A DNA stretch of 64,000 bases from JADLHS01 sp964539515. GTDB taxonomy: Bacteria; Verrucomicrobiota; Verrucomicrobiia; Limisphaerales; JADLHS01. Positions 51,606-61,765 of this stretch are shown piece after piece. The DNA lies in assembly GCA_964539515.1 (NCBI GenBank), contig CAZIJO010000001.1, forward strand, positions 1-64,000, in the 5' to 3' direction. The translations under genes and the position numbers were made by a program. Under the pieces are notes generated by a model. The model was not told the origin of the DNA. It ran no database searches and saw only the letters and a list, made by a program, of their open reading frames with translations. The first letter of the stretch is position 1. Every line of letters begins with the position of its first letter.

Positions 51606-52166
51606 TCGGCTTCGCACCGATTGCGGCGTCGGCATCGCTGCCATCTGGTGTGCTCTTAATCACCGATCGGTGCCAAGCCGATCGAGGTGCGACCTGGTCG
51701 CCACTGGGTTTGTGGCGGCCGCTTCCGCGAATGACCCTTGCGGTTCGCCCGCATCGCAGCCATAAGCACCGCGCGGCCGTCAGACCGGCAAACGGAGTGG
51801 ATTTCATTGCTTGCGCGCTGCCTGTCCACCCGCTGCCTGTCCACCGTTTGATTGTTAATAACTTTTTTAATAACTTTTTATAGACTTATGCTAATCGTCC
51901 CATTCTTATCTTCGGAATAGCATCCAAAACCGCCAGCGCTTTGTTGTTACGGGCTGTATCTCGTTGGGTTTGTTTTGGGGTGGATCGGGGATTATGGCTT
52001 ATTGCGACATTCGCGGGACGGGGAATAATGCCGGCGGCCGCCGCTGCTCGTTCACTCATTTATCAAGGCTTGGTTGTCACCTCGCTGCCTGCCCGGGCCC
52101 GTGCCAGGAGGTCGTGTCCCAGACCTCTTCCCCGCATGGGGACCGACCGGTTGACTTTTGATCTCC
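51606..52166. other. Gene-free stretch with adjacent tandem repeats
   Basis: No gene is seen in these ~560 bases. The middle holds two different adjacent tandem repeats (annotated separately at 51816-51878), the second very AT-rich. The right part leads to the secreted beta-helix gene at 52167 and should contain its promoter, which I could not identify. Confidence 0.6.
51816..51878. repeat. Two tandem duplications: CGCTGCCTGTCCACC x2 and TTAATAACTTTT x2
   Basis: A 15-base unit is repeated perfectly at 51816-51830 and 51831-51845. Ten bases later a 12-base AT-only-but-one unit is repeated perfectly at 51855-51866 and 51867-51878. The layout (TGTCCACC boxes beside AT-rich 12-mers) superficially resembles an unwinding element next to initiator boxes, but the boxes do not fit the DnaA consensus. 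Confidence 0.85.
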
Positions 52167-55100
52167 GTGAAACTCATCCGGTTCATCACGTTCGGACTCG
52201 CCTGGGGCCAGACTCTTGGTTTTGGTGCAGAGTCCTCGAGACCCGCGGCCTCTATCTCCGAACGCGGCGACCATTATCGGGTCTGGCAGCGGGTCACGGT
52301 GGAGCGGGATGAGGAAGGCAGACCCTATTCGCTGACCAACTCCGCCTACACCGAACTGGAAACGGGGATGCACGTAAAACAACCCGATGGCACCTGGGCG
52401 GAAGCCAGCGACGAAATTGAGATCATTCATTCAGGTGGAATCGCACGAAAAACCCGGCACCGGGTGCATTTTGCCCCAAACTGCAACTCACCGGTGGCGA
52501 TTGATTTGCTGAGCGCTGACGGGAGACGTCTGCGTTCACGAATCTTGGGGCTCGGTTTTTTTGACCGTAGCTCCCGGAAAAGTGTCTTGATAGCGGAGAT
52601 CAAGGACTCCGAAGGTCGCCTGCTGATGGAGAACCGGAACGAAGTGGTTTATTACGATGCCTTCACCGATCTCAAAGCGGATGTGCGCTACAGAAACAGC
52701 AAGGCCGGGCTGGAACAAGACATCATCCTTCGCGAGAATCCGCCTTCCCCCGCCGAGTACGAGTTGAATCCGGCGACGACCGTCCTTGAAGTCCTGACCG
52801 AGTTTATCAGTCCGCCGGTGCCGAAGAAGCGGGTGCGGATGGTTTCCGGCGACGCCGATGAATTCTTGGATTTCGGTGATCTCAAGATGGGAAACGGGCG
52901 GGTATTTCTTTTGGGCAAGACCGGGGGCGAAATTCCGGTAACGAAGCAGTGGGGCAATCTGGACCGACGGACTTTCCTGATTGAGCAAATTCCTTACAAA
53001 TCCATCGAGCCGGAACTGAAGTCCTTGCCGCGGAAGACGGCTGCGCGAAGGATTTCCCCGGATGGCGTGCTTCACCGGGTTTCGGCCCGGCGACTTTTGC
53101 CCGAGGTCCAACCCACAAAGCAAGTCTCGGGGTCCCTGCTGCTGGCTAGCGCACCGTTGAGCGGGCCAGGAGTCGTGTTGGATTACATCATCGCGAGCAG
53201 CGATGAAAATTACACTTTCCGCGGGGACACGACTCATTACGTCAACGGCCCCGTCCATCTCAGTGGGACCAACACAACCATTGAGGGCGGGGCCGTAATC
53301 AAGTTTGCCCGGTCGGCTTCCGCCAGGATTGACATCACTGGTCGCATCAATTGCCAGACGGGAGCGTATCGGCCGGCAGTGTTCACCGGCGAGGATGATA
53401 ACACGGTCGGGGAGACCATTGCCGGCAGCACGGGGAGTCCAACCAACCACTACGGGAATGGCTTGACCGTCATCACGCCGGGCAACGCGCTCCACGATCT
53501 CCGTTTTCTTTACGCTGGCAGCGCGGTCAATTTGGGGTTCACGGCCGGGCTGATTCAACTGGCCAATGTGCAGTTCGTAAGATGTCAGCACCCGCTCGAT
53601 TCCAGCGGACAGGACGCGAACACCATCGCGATTGAGAACAGCCTTTTTTATTCCAGTGTTCATGTGGTTCATGGTGGACAATCCTTGACGGTGCGGGGCC
53701 TGCAGCTGACGGCCAATCACTGTTCGAGTCTTGTCGATCCGGAGTTTTTCGCCGGGGCCGGGCAGCTCTATCTGACTAATTCCCTGATTGTGGCCGCGAC
53801 CAACGGTTGGGGCCAGTCTGATGAGATGCTCGGTTCCGTGACCACCGATAGCACGGTGTTGATTACAAATTGTCCCGCGGGGGTCTTTCAAACCGTCGGG
53901 GCGGCCAGCCATTACCTAGCGGACCAGACTTACCGCAACGCGGGCACCACGAATATCCCTGCCGCGCTGGTGGAAGCTTTGAAAAGCCGGACCACGTGTC
54001 CGCCCCTCTTGCTCACCACCAATTTCACCGCCAACACGATCCTTGCCCCGCAGGCGCTCCGCGACGCGGACCTACCGGATTTGGGGTATCATTACGATCC
54101 CCTGGATTACGTGATGAGCGGACGGACGGTGTCCGCGAATCTGACCTTGACCAACGGCGTGGCGGTGGGCACGTACGGCCCTTCGTCTTCGTTTGGACTG
54201 GGGATGATCTCCGGGAAACTGGTGTCGGAAGGTGGGCCCACCCAATTGAACTGGATCGCCCGCTACAATGTCGTTCAGGAGCAAAGCACGACCAACTGGT
54301 CGGCGGGCAGCGTTGCCCCTTCGGTCAAACTCGGGGCGCTGACCCGGTTTGAATTCACGGCGTGGTCGCTCTTGGGGAACAATGGCAATCACGTTTACGC
54401 TTTGAAACCGGGGAGTGGCTCGTTCGGTTTCCGGAACTGTCAATTTGGCGGGGGCGGATTTTATTTTTATGGTGACCGCGACGGTGGACTGACCAACTGC
54501 CTGTGGGAGCGGGTTCGTTTTAACCTCGGGAATTGGAAGAATCAGCCGAACCACGATCTTTACAACAACTTGTTCCGGGGTGGTTCAGTGCAGGTCGCCA
54601 ACTATGATGGCGGGATATCCACGATCCGGGACAATCTGTTCGACGAAACTAGCATCGACCAGGGTGGCACTCTGGTCCACAGCCACAATGCCTACGTCAT
54701 GGGCTCGAGTCGTCTGACCCCGCCCAATTCCAGCGACGTGGTGCTATCGGGCGCGCCCACTTACCAGACCAGTTTTTTGGGCAATCATTATTATCCAACC
54801 AACGGAGCGTCGATGAACCTGTTGCTGAACGCTGGCAGCCGTAAGGCCGGCGACGCCGGGCTTTTTCACTACACCACCATGTCAAATCAGGCGAAGGAAA
54901 CCAACTCGACGGTGGACATTGGCTTTCACTACGTGGCAACCGATGGGCTGACCAGTCGGCCGGTTGACACCGACGGGGACGGGTTGCCCGATTATCTCGA
55001 AGATCGGAACGGCAATGGAAGTTACAACTCCGGGGACATTGCCAACTGGAACGCGGCCGATACGGACAGCGATGGGGTAGAGGACGGCACCGAGCTCATC

Positions 55101-55181
55101 CAGGGCCGCCGCCCAACGGTTGGGGGGCTTTTGGATTCAGGCAATCTGACGAAATTGAAAGTATTCACCCCGTTAAGATAG
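52167..55181 (+). CDS. Secreted right-handed beta-helix protein, partner of the RHS gene
   Basis: I prefer GTG 52167 (VKLIRFITFGLAWGQTLGFG as signal peptide); TTG 52158 is possible. The product is about 1004 residues. Residues ~30-330 form a domain shared with the truncated protein at 26113. Residues ~345-930 are rich in Asn/Gly/Ser turns and read like a parallel beta-helix (repeated NTTIEGGAVIKFARSASARI-type strands). The C-terminus has calcium-binding Asp loops (DTDGDGLPDYLEDRNGNG, DTDSDGVEDGTEL). Its stop codon shares one base with the start of the giant RHS gene, so the two are made together; it may help export or anchor the RHS protein. That role is inferred. Confidence 0.85.
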   Translation: MKLIRFITFGLAWGQTLGFGAESSRPAASISERGDHYRVWQRVTVERDEEGRPYSLTNSAYTELETGMHVKQPDGTWAEASDEIEIIHSGGIARKTRHRVHFAPNCNSPVAIDLLSADGRRLRSRILGLGFFDRSSRKSVLIAEIKDSEGRLLMENRNEVVYYDAFTDLKADVRYRNSKAGLEQDIILRENPPSPAEYELNPATTVLEVLTEFISPPVPKKRVRMVSGDADEFLDFGDLKMGNGRVFLLGKTGGEIPVTKQWGNLDRRTFLIEQIPYKSIEPELKSLPRKTAARRISPDGVLHRVSARRLLPEVQPTKQVSGSLLLASAPLSGPGVVLDYIIASSDENYTFRGDTTHYVNGPVHLSGTNTTIEGGAVIKFARSASARIDITGRINCQTGAYRPAVFTGEDDNTVGETIAGSTGSPTNHYGNGLTVITPGNALHDLRFLYAGSAVNLGFTAGLIQLANVQFVRCQHPLDSSGQDANTIAIENSLFYSSVHVVHGGQSLTVRGLQLTANHCSSLVDPEFFAGAGQLYLTNSLIVAATNGWGQSDEMLGSVTTDSTVLITNCPAGVFQTVGAASHYLADQTYRNAGTTNIPAALVEALKSRTTCPPLLLTTNFTANTILAPQALRDADLPDLGYHYDPLDYVMSGRTVSANLTLTNGVAVGTYGPSSSFGLGMISGKLVSEGGPTQLNWIARYNVVQEQSTTNWSAGSVAPSVKLGALTRFEFTAWSLLGNNGNHVYALKPGSGSFGFRNCQFGGGGFYFYGDRDGGLTNCLWERVRFNLGNWKNQPNHDLYNNLFRGGSVQVANYDGGISTIRDNLFDETSIDQGGTLVHSHNAYVMGSSRLTPPNSSDVVLSGAPTYQTSFLGNHYYPTNGASMNLLLNAGSRKAGDAGLFHYTTMSNQAKETNSTVDIGFHYVATDGLTSRPVDTDGDGLPDYLEDRNGNGSYNSGDIANWNAADTDSDGVEDGTELIQGRRPTVGGLLDSGNLTKLKVFTPLR

Positions 55182-58100
55182 TGATTACTCCTTCAATGTT
55201 GCCAAGCCGCCGAGTGAAAAATTTCTTCAAGAGACATTGGCCCGGACGGTCTGCCTGGATAGCGGGTGCGGTGGCGTTCATTCCGGCCAGACAACCGTTT
55301 GGGAGCAGGCTGGCGTTTTGGGTCATTGTCTTGGGGTTGAGCGCAGCGAGCGCTAACGGTGAGCCTTCCCCATGCATCCAACACTCGTTCGAATACCGGA
55401 GTTGTTCCGCCAGCCGGACTTGGTGCGGGTTCGACACGTTCACCACCTCAACGCCCCGCACGAAATATCGGACCTTGTCGCAGCAGGATACGGCCGGCGG
55501 ATATACGTGGTCGGGGACTCTTTGCGGCAATGGCGCTGCCGGCGGGAAGGGCTTGTATCATTCGGCGACCGGGCAAATCACGTTTTCCGGCACCGGCAAC
55601 ACATGTGGCATTGGAACGAATTGGAATTTCGAATGTCGGTTTGGCATCGATTGGCCGGCTTCCATCAATTACGCGAGCCCTGGCGATCAAGTGTTCTATA
55701 AAGACCGCGGCACGGTTCCCGCCAGCGTGCAGCAATTTGTTTCTGCCGGAGCCTCGGCCAGCATTGTTTATGTGCCCGCGACCATGGGCTCGCAAACCAT
55801 TTCATGCACTACCAATTGCACCTGGACCACGAACACCACGCCACCTTTCGTGCTGGATTCAGCCTTGGTGCTCCAAAGTCGGACGGCTACCACGGAAGCG
55901 TACGCGAATGCTTCTCTTTGGACGACGGCGACCCGCACTCGCACCCTGAGCCTGGAATACAAACGCGAAGCCGTTGAGCAGAGTATTATCGCGGAGGACT
56001 TGGCGGATTGTCCGGCGGGTGGTTGGAAGCCGGCCGCGGTGGCGGCTACCAGCACTTTGATCGGGAATTCGGTCACCGTGACGAAGGTGGGTTATCAGAT
56101 CAAGATTCCCCGGACCGAACGGGGTACGACCTATCTGCTGTCGTGGAAAGTACTGGTCTATGATTCGACGGGTAATCTGGCCGGAGAGGAAACGGCCGAG
56201 GCTGCCTTGCAGGGCACCGGCGATGAAATTACCACCGGGGAAATCATTCTCCTCCCGCCCTTGAATGTCGGTGGCAGTCGAATGGTGGATAAATCCAGTT
56301 TGGTGATCAAAACTGTAAATGGCGGCGGGGATTGCTGTAATGGTGCGGTGGCGGCCGGGCAAGGCGCCGCCCGTTTGAAGAGCGTGGAGGTGGAATTCGG
56401 TCTCGGAAAAGGCCGCTTTGGACTCGGGGGCGGACAACTTTATATCAAACAGGAAGCCTTGGATGATTCCTCTGCCCGGCCGGCGGCGTTGAAATTTGCC
56501 GGTGACCCGGACCAGTTTGAAGTTCTCAACGATGCCGGGGGTATTCGGCAGGTTTTGGGGGCGCAGGCGTTGGCGGATGTGGTGGCGACCAATGATTACT
56601 GCTACGACATCAGGTTTTACGCCGTGACCAATGTGGGCGCCAAAGTCGGCGGGTTTTACCCGGTCAGCAACACCCCGCATACCGTCTGGACGGTGCGCAA
56701 CCCGGATGGCGCCTCATTCACGAACCGGTTGCAAGTGGTGGAGACGCGGGGCAGCAAAGCGATCACCAACGAGTACCAGTGGTCCGCCACCAACCACACT
56801 TGGACTTTCATCGCCGGCAACGGACTCCGCACGGAAACCAAGACCGTCACTTGGGATGCGGCTCGCAAGCTTCGCTCGGAAATCCGCCAGACCTACAGCG
56901 GTTCGGGCGAACTGGTTTACCAGGAAGTTAAAAAATTCCAGGCTTATGCCTTTGGCGCCGGGAACGAAGCGATGGGGATGGCGCTGAGCGAAACCCGGAT
57001 TGGTTTGCCGGGGGCGGAAGTGACGACGACCAATACGTACGTAAATAGCACCACCGCGCCGCGGCTGGACACCGTCACGCGCAGCGATGGTTCATGGGAC
57101 GCGTACCTCTATGACGCGCAAGGCCGGGTATTAGTCAACTACTCTTCCAGTTTTTCCAATCAAGCGCCAACGAAGAGCCAGAGCGTGAGCAGTTTCTCGT
57201 ACCACGACTATGCAGTGCTGGCCGACAGTGGAGATGACGGATCCGCAACCAATTCCGAAGCCCGCACGGTTTACCATTCTTTCATGGGATTGCCTGTCTC
57301 CCGCCACTTTCTCGTTCGTCGGCCCGGCGAGCGCATCGAAGGGGTCGGCCAGAATGAATCGGTGACTTGGAATACTGCCGGCAATCTTCTGACCACCAAC
57401 CGTTTTTATACCAACGGCGCCTTCGGCGGTTACCCCTTGAGCAGCTACCGACCCGACGGCACCGCTTCGGTTTACTTCTACGAAACCAACGCCAGCCTTA
57501 AAATCACAACGATGTTGAATGGGCAGCCCGACCCGGTCAACCCGACCAATATTCTTGAGGGCACGAAGACCGTGACGTTCGTCGGGCTGGCGGGGCAGAC
57601 TTTTTCCAACGTGGTTTGCGCTTTGCCGCAGACCAACGTCATTCTCGCCCGGGAGATTTACAGCGACTTCGATGAACTTTTCCGCCCCGGTCGCACCACT
57701 TATCTCGACGGCACATTCCAACTATTTAGTTATGATTGCTGCGGACTGGCGTATGAGATCGAACGCGATGGCAGTCGCACGGATTATACCTACGACGACC
57801 TCAAGCGTCTGGTTACTTCAACTCGCAACGGCATCACGACCATTTACGCCTACGATGGCTTTGGTCGGGTGCTTGCCGTCGCCCGCCAGGGGACGGACGG
57901 TTCCACAATTGTAGTTGAGAGTTCCGGGTATGATACCGCGGGTCGATTGCTGGCGCGAACCAACGCCTTGGGTGCCATCACAACTTTTTCAGAAACCATC
58001 GTCAGCAATCAAACGGTGCGGGTCACCACCCGGCCGGATCGCAGCACGGTGACAAATCTTTACGCCCGGGACGGTTCGTTGCTCGAAGTTACCGGCAGCG

Positions 58101-61100
58101 CGGCGCAACCCGTGCGCTACCAGTACGGCATCCTGGATGGCATCGAACGCCGCCGGTTTGTTGTGGAGTTGCAGCTTGACGCCAGTGGCGGCACCAACGA
58201 ATGGGTCAAGACTTACACCGATCCGGTGGGCCGGGTGTTCAAGCGGGAATTTGCCGCTGCCGCCGGAACGCCCTCCGCCATGTCCTATTTCAACCACCAA
58301 GGCCAGCTCACGAATTCCCTGGATCCCGACGGCATCTCGACCATCTTCGCTTACAACGGCAAAGCTGAGCTGGCTTACAGCGTCCTGAACTCCAATCGGA
58401 ACGCCACGATTGATTTCAGCGGACCGGACCGCATCACTTACGTGACCAATGATATCATCCACAATGGGGTGGCGGATGTCCGGCGCACCCGCACGTTCGT
58501 CTGGAGCAACAGCGCCAACGCGTCAAACCTGGTTTCTTCCGCTGAAGTTTCCACCGACGGTCTGCGCTCGTGGCACACGCTGTGGCACGACGGCGCGCCG
58601 GTCACGAGCCAGTCGCGCGTGGTCTATGACGCCGCCAACGGCTATCGCTTCACCACCAACATCGCGCCGGACAACTCCTACTCCGTCGCCATCATGCGCT
58701 ACGGCACCAATGTTTCCTTGGCCTCCTACGATTCCACGGGCATGCAACTCGGCAAAACCACTTACGGCTACGATGCCCATGGACGCCGGAACACGGTTAC
58801 GGATGCTCGCACCGGAACCACCACTTACACCTACAATGCCGCCGATCAGGTCACCTCGGTCACCACGCCCGATCCCGATGGCGCCGGCCCGGGCCCGGCC
58901 CAGACCACCACGGTGGACTACGACAACATGGGGCGCGTCTGGAAAACCACCTTCCCCGACAACACCAGTGTCACCAACGAATACCACCCCACCGGTCAGC
59001 TCAAGAAAACCTACGGCTCGCGCACCTATCCGGTGGAATACACCTACGACCCTCAGGGCCGGTTGAAGACGATGAAGACCTGGCAGGATTTTGCCGGCGG
59101 CAAAGGCGCGGCCACGACAACCTGGAATTATGACCGCTACCGCGGCTGGCTCACGAACAAGACGTACGAAGGCGGCGGGGCGGGGCCGGTTTACACTTAC
59201 ACGGCCGCGGGTCGGCTGGCCACGCGGACCTGGGCGCGGGGCACGAATACCACCTACTCCTATAACTGGGCGGGAGACTTGGTGCGGGTCGATTACTCGG
59301 ATGGCACGCCCGACCTTGGCTACGGCTACGACCGGCTGGGCCGCCAGGTGGCGGTGACCAACGACACCACGCTGGCATGCACCTACGCCTACAATGATCT
59401 CGGGCAGCTGCTCGCGGAAACCTGGTCCGGCGGGCCGTGGAGCGGGCTGGCGGTTACCAACGGCTATGATTCGTTGATGCGTCGCTCGGCGGTTGCCCTC
59501 GACTCCCAACCGTCAAGTTTGGTTCAGTACGGCTACGACACGGCCTCGCGTCTGGCCGCCGTCACGAATGGATCGAGCACCGTGGCCTACGGCTATCTCG
59601 CCAACTCGCCACTGCTCCATACCATCACGTTCAAGGAAAGCGGCAGCACCCGGCTGACCACCACCAAGAGTTACGACCATCTCAACCGCCTGACCTTCCT
59701 TTCCTCCGCGCCCTCGGCGGACGCCGCGGTGAGTTTCAATTACCAGCTCAATTCTTCCAACCAGCGCACGGCCATCACCCATGCCGACAGTTCCCGCTGG
59801 GTTTATGCCTACGACCACCTTGGACAGGTCGTTTCCGGCCGGAAGTATTGGAGCGACGGCACGCTGGTGGCGGGTCAACAGTTTGAATACACCTTCGATG
59901 ATATTGGCAACCGCCGGAGCACGGCTGCAGGTGGCGATCAAAACGGCGCGAACTTGCGCGGTGCGGTTTATACGAACAATCTGCTGAATCAACTCACCCG
60001 GCGGGATGTGCCCGGCTACGTGGACATCCAGGGTTCGGCCACCAACACCGCCACGGTGACGGTCAATAATCAGCCAAGCTACCGGCACGGTGACTATTTC
60101 CGGGTTGAGTTGTCGGTAACGAATGCCGGCGTCCCGGTATTTCTTGCCGTTACCAATCTCGCGGTTCTCAAAAACGGCGCTACCGCGGATCTTGTGAGCA
60201 GTGTGACGGGAAAGGTATTCGTAGCGCAGTCCCCCGAAGCCTCGAGTTACGATAACGATGGCAACCTGACTAGCGATTGCCGATGGACGGTCACTTGGGA
60301 CGCCGAGAATCGAGCGACATCTTTTACGCGCGTCAGCAACTCTGCGTCCGGGGCAAATATCCGCATCGATTGCGAGTATGACGGTGCCTTCCGGCGGGTA
60401 CAGAAAATCGTGTCCGGTGGGGATGGTTCAGACAACGAGGTGCAACGCACCAACCTGTTCATCTACGATGGTTGGAACCTGGTGGCCGTCTTGAATCACA
60501 CCAATGGCTTGCTTTATTCCTTCGCGTGGGGATTGGATGCCAGTCTCACGGAGCAGGGCGCGGGCGGAGTCGGGGGACTCGTGGCCATGACAGTGCACGT
60601 TGGGTTAAACGCTGGCACTTACTTCTATACCTACGACGGAAATGGCAACGTCGCGACGCTGGTGAGCGTGGCTAGCGGTGCGATTGCCGCGCACTATGAA
60701 TACGGTCCCTTTGGCGAGTTGTTGCGGGCGACCGGGCCAATGGCATTGGAGAATCCGTTCCTGTTCTCGACCAAGTATTACGACTGGGAGACTGGCTTCT
60801 GTTACTATGGGTATCGTTATTATGATCCGAGCACCGGGCGCTGGCTCGGACGTGATCCGTTGGAGGAACCCGGCGGCGCAAATCTTTTTGCATTTGTGGG
60901 GAATGATCCACTCAATGCTATTGATGTAAATGGCTTGGCTCTATATGCATTCGATGGAACAAATAATGACCGTGATCGCGATCGCATGGACAATCCAAAA
61001 GCGGCGAATGGGCCATCTAATGTGGGAATTCTCTATGGGATTTATCAGGGACGGTTTAGGTATTACCTAAACGGGGTGGGTACGCGTGAAAGCAGCGGGA

Positions 61101-61765
61101 TTAAGAATATGCTCGGTAATGCAGGAGGCTATGGCGGGAAGAGACGCATTGCAGAGATGCTTAAAGGTGTAGAGGAGTCTCTAGCTGGTGGTGACGACAT
61201 TGCCGATGTTATCGGGTTCAGTCGCGGAGCGGCGATGGCGCGTGATTTTGTTAATCAGCTAAATAGGAAGTATCCTTGTGTCAAAGTGCGCTGGCTGGGC
61301 TTATTCGATACTGTTGGTTCTTTCGGCATCGGAGGCAATGACGCGGATATAGGCTATGAACTCGGTATTCCAAGTAATGTGGAACGTGCTTTTCACATGG
61401 TCGCTGGTGACGAATCACGCTACTTCTTTCCACTTGCCTCCATATGGAGGGGACCTCACGCAAGGCCCAGTAATCGGAATTACCAAGAAATCACTCTCCG
61501 GGGTGCACATTCAGATATAGGCGGCGGTTACCGAGATCATCGCGGGTTAGCCAACGCCGCGCTGCAGAGGATGCACAAAGATGGCATGTTTCATAAAGTT
61601 CCGTTTGGCCCTGTACCGGAAGCGTATCTAAATACAAAGGACGAAGTGATTCACGATTCTCGGTGGCTAAACGACAAGGCTGGGCCTATTATTAACATTC
61701 CATTGTGGGGTATGGCACCAAATCCATTTTGGAGTGCCGAACGAACAGTCTATTATCATCCATGA
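55181..61765 (+). CDS. Secreted RHS/YD-repeat protein with a C-terminal DUF2235 (Tle1-like) phospholipase tip
   Basis: This gene encodes 2194 residues from GTG 55181 (ATG 55196 also possible), with a hydrophobic export signal near 45-60 (RLAFWVIVLGLSAASA). After a Cys-containing beta-rich region, YD repeats run from about 600 to 1880 (for example YAYDGFGRVLAVA, YDAQGRVLV, YTYDPQGRLKTM). The RHS core (YRYYDPSTGRWLGRDPLEEP, NDPLNAIDVNGLALY) ends near 1920, with DVNGL in place of the usual DPxGL. The tip is a DUF2235 hydrolase: FDGTNND, nucleophile GFSRGA with Ser near 2013, GLFDTVGSFG near 2040 and GAHSDIGGGY near 2108. DNA becomes AT-richer from the tip onward. It is probably a phospholipase toxin; a lipoprotein gene follows. 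Confidence 0.93.
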   Translation: MITPSMLPSRRVKNFFKRHWPGRSAWIAGAVAFIPARQPFGSRLAFWVIVLGLSAASANGEPSPCIQHSFEYRSCSASRTWCGFDTFTTSTPRTKYRTLSQQDTAGGYTWSGTLCGNGAAGGKGLYHSATGQITFSGTGNTCGIGTNWNFECRFGIDWPASINYASPGDQVFYKDRGTVPASVQQFVSAGASASIVYVPATMGSQTISCTTNCTWTTNTTPPFVLDSALVLQSRTATTEAYANASLWTTATRTRTLSLEYKREAVEQSIIAEDLADCPAGGWKPAAVAATSTLIGNSVTVTKVGYQIKIPRTERGTTYLLSWKVLVYDSTGNLAGEETAEAALQGTGDEITTGEIILLPPLNVGGSRMVDKSSLVIKTVNGGGDCCNGAVAAGQGAARLKSVEVEFGLGKGRFGLGGGQLYIKQEALDDSSARPAALKFAGDPDQFEVLNDAGGIRQVLGAQALADVVATNDYCYDIRFYAVTNVGAKVGGFYPVSNTPHTVWTVRNPDGASFTNRLQVVETRGSKAITNEYQWSATNHTWTFIAGNGLRTETKTVTWDAARKLRSEIRQTYSGSGELVYQEVKKFQAYAFGAGNEAMGMALSETRIGLPGAEVTTTNTYVNSTTAPRLDTVTRSDGSWDAYLYDAQGRVLVNYSSSFSNQAPTKSQSVSSFSYHDYAVLADSGDDGSATNSEARTVYHSFMGLPVSRHFLVRRPGERIEGVGQNESVTWNTAGNLLTTNRFYTNGAFGGYPLSSYRPDGTASVYFYETNASLKITTMLNGQPDPVNPTNILEGTKTVTFVGLAGQTFSNVVCALPQTNVILAREIYSDFDELFRPGRTTYLDGTFQLFSYDCCGLAYEIERDGSRTDYTYDDLKRLVTSTRNGITTIYAYDGFGRVLAVARQGTDGSTIVVESSGYDTAGRLLARTNALGAITTFSETIVSNQTVRVTTRPDRSTVTNLYARDGSLLEVTGSAAQPVRYQYGILDGIERRRFVVELQLDASGGTNEWVKTYTDPVGRVFKREFAAAAGTPSAMSYFNHQGQLTNSLDPDGISTIFAYNGKAELAYSVLNSNRNATIDFSGPDRITYVTNDIIHNGVADVRRTRTFVWSNSANASNLVSSAEVSTDGLRSWHTLWHDGAPVTSQSRVVYDAANGYRFTTNIAPDNSYSVAIMRYGTNVSLASYDSTGMQLGKTTYGYDAHGRRNTVTDARTGTTTYTYNAADQVTSVTTPDPDGAGPGPAQTTTVDYDNMGRVWKTTFPDNTSVTNEYHPTGQLKKTYGSRTYPVEYTYDPQGRLKTMKTWQDFAGGKGAATTTWNYDRYRGWLTNKTYEGGGAGPVYTYTAAGRLATRTWARGTNTTYSYNWAGDLVRVDYSDGTPDLGYGYDRLGRQVAVTNDTTLACTYAYNDLGQLLAETWSGGPWSGLAVTNGYDSLMRRSAVALDSQPSSLVQYGYDTASRLAAVTNGSSTVAYGYLANSPLLHTITFKESGSTRLTTTKSYDHLNRLTFLSSAPSADAAVSFNYQLNSSNQRTAITHADSSRWVYAYDHLGQVVSGRKYWSDGTLVAGQQFEYTFDDIGNRRSTAAGGDQNGANLRGAVYTNNLLNQLTRRDVPGYVDIQGSATNTATVTVNNQPSYRHGDYFRVELSVTNAGVPVFLAVTNLAVLKNGATADLVSSVTGKVFVAQSPEASSYDNDGNLTSDCRWTVTWDAENRATSFTRVSNSASGANIRIDCEYDGAFRRVQKIVSGGDGSDNEVQRTNLFIYDGWNLVAVLNHTNGLLYSFAWGLDASLTEQGAGGVGGLVAMTVHVGLNAGTYFYTYDGNGNVATLVSVASGAIAAHYEYGPFGELLRATGPMALENPFLFSTKYYDWETGFCYYGYRYYDPSTGRWLGRDPLEEPGGANLFAFVGNDPLNAIDVNGLALYAFDGTNNDRDRDRMDNPKAANGPSNVGILYGIYQGRFRYYLNGVGTRESSGIKNMLGNAGGYGGKRRIAEMLKGVEESLAGGDDIADVIGFSRGAAMARDFVNQLNRKYPCVKVRWLGLFDTVGSFGIGGNDADIGYELGIPSNVERAFHMVAGDESRYFFPLASIWRGPHARPSNRNYQEITLRGAHSDIGGGYRDHRGLANAALQRMHKDGMFHKVPFGPVPEAYLNTKDEVIHDSRWLNDKAGPIINIPLWGMAPNPFWSAERTVYYHP

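Noticed and set aside
51941..52312. 123-residue frame just before the beta-helix gene
   Set aside because: Low-complexity Arg/Ala-rich text, overlaps the start of a real gene, no ribosome site.
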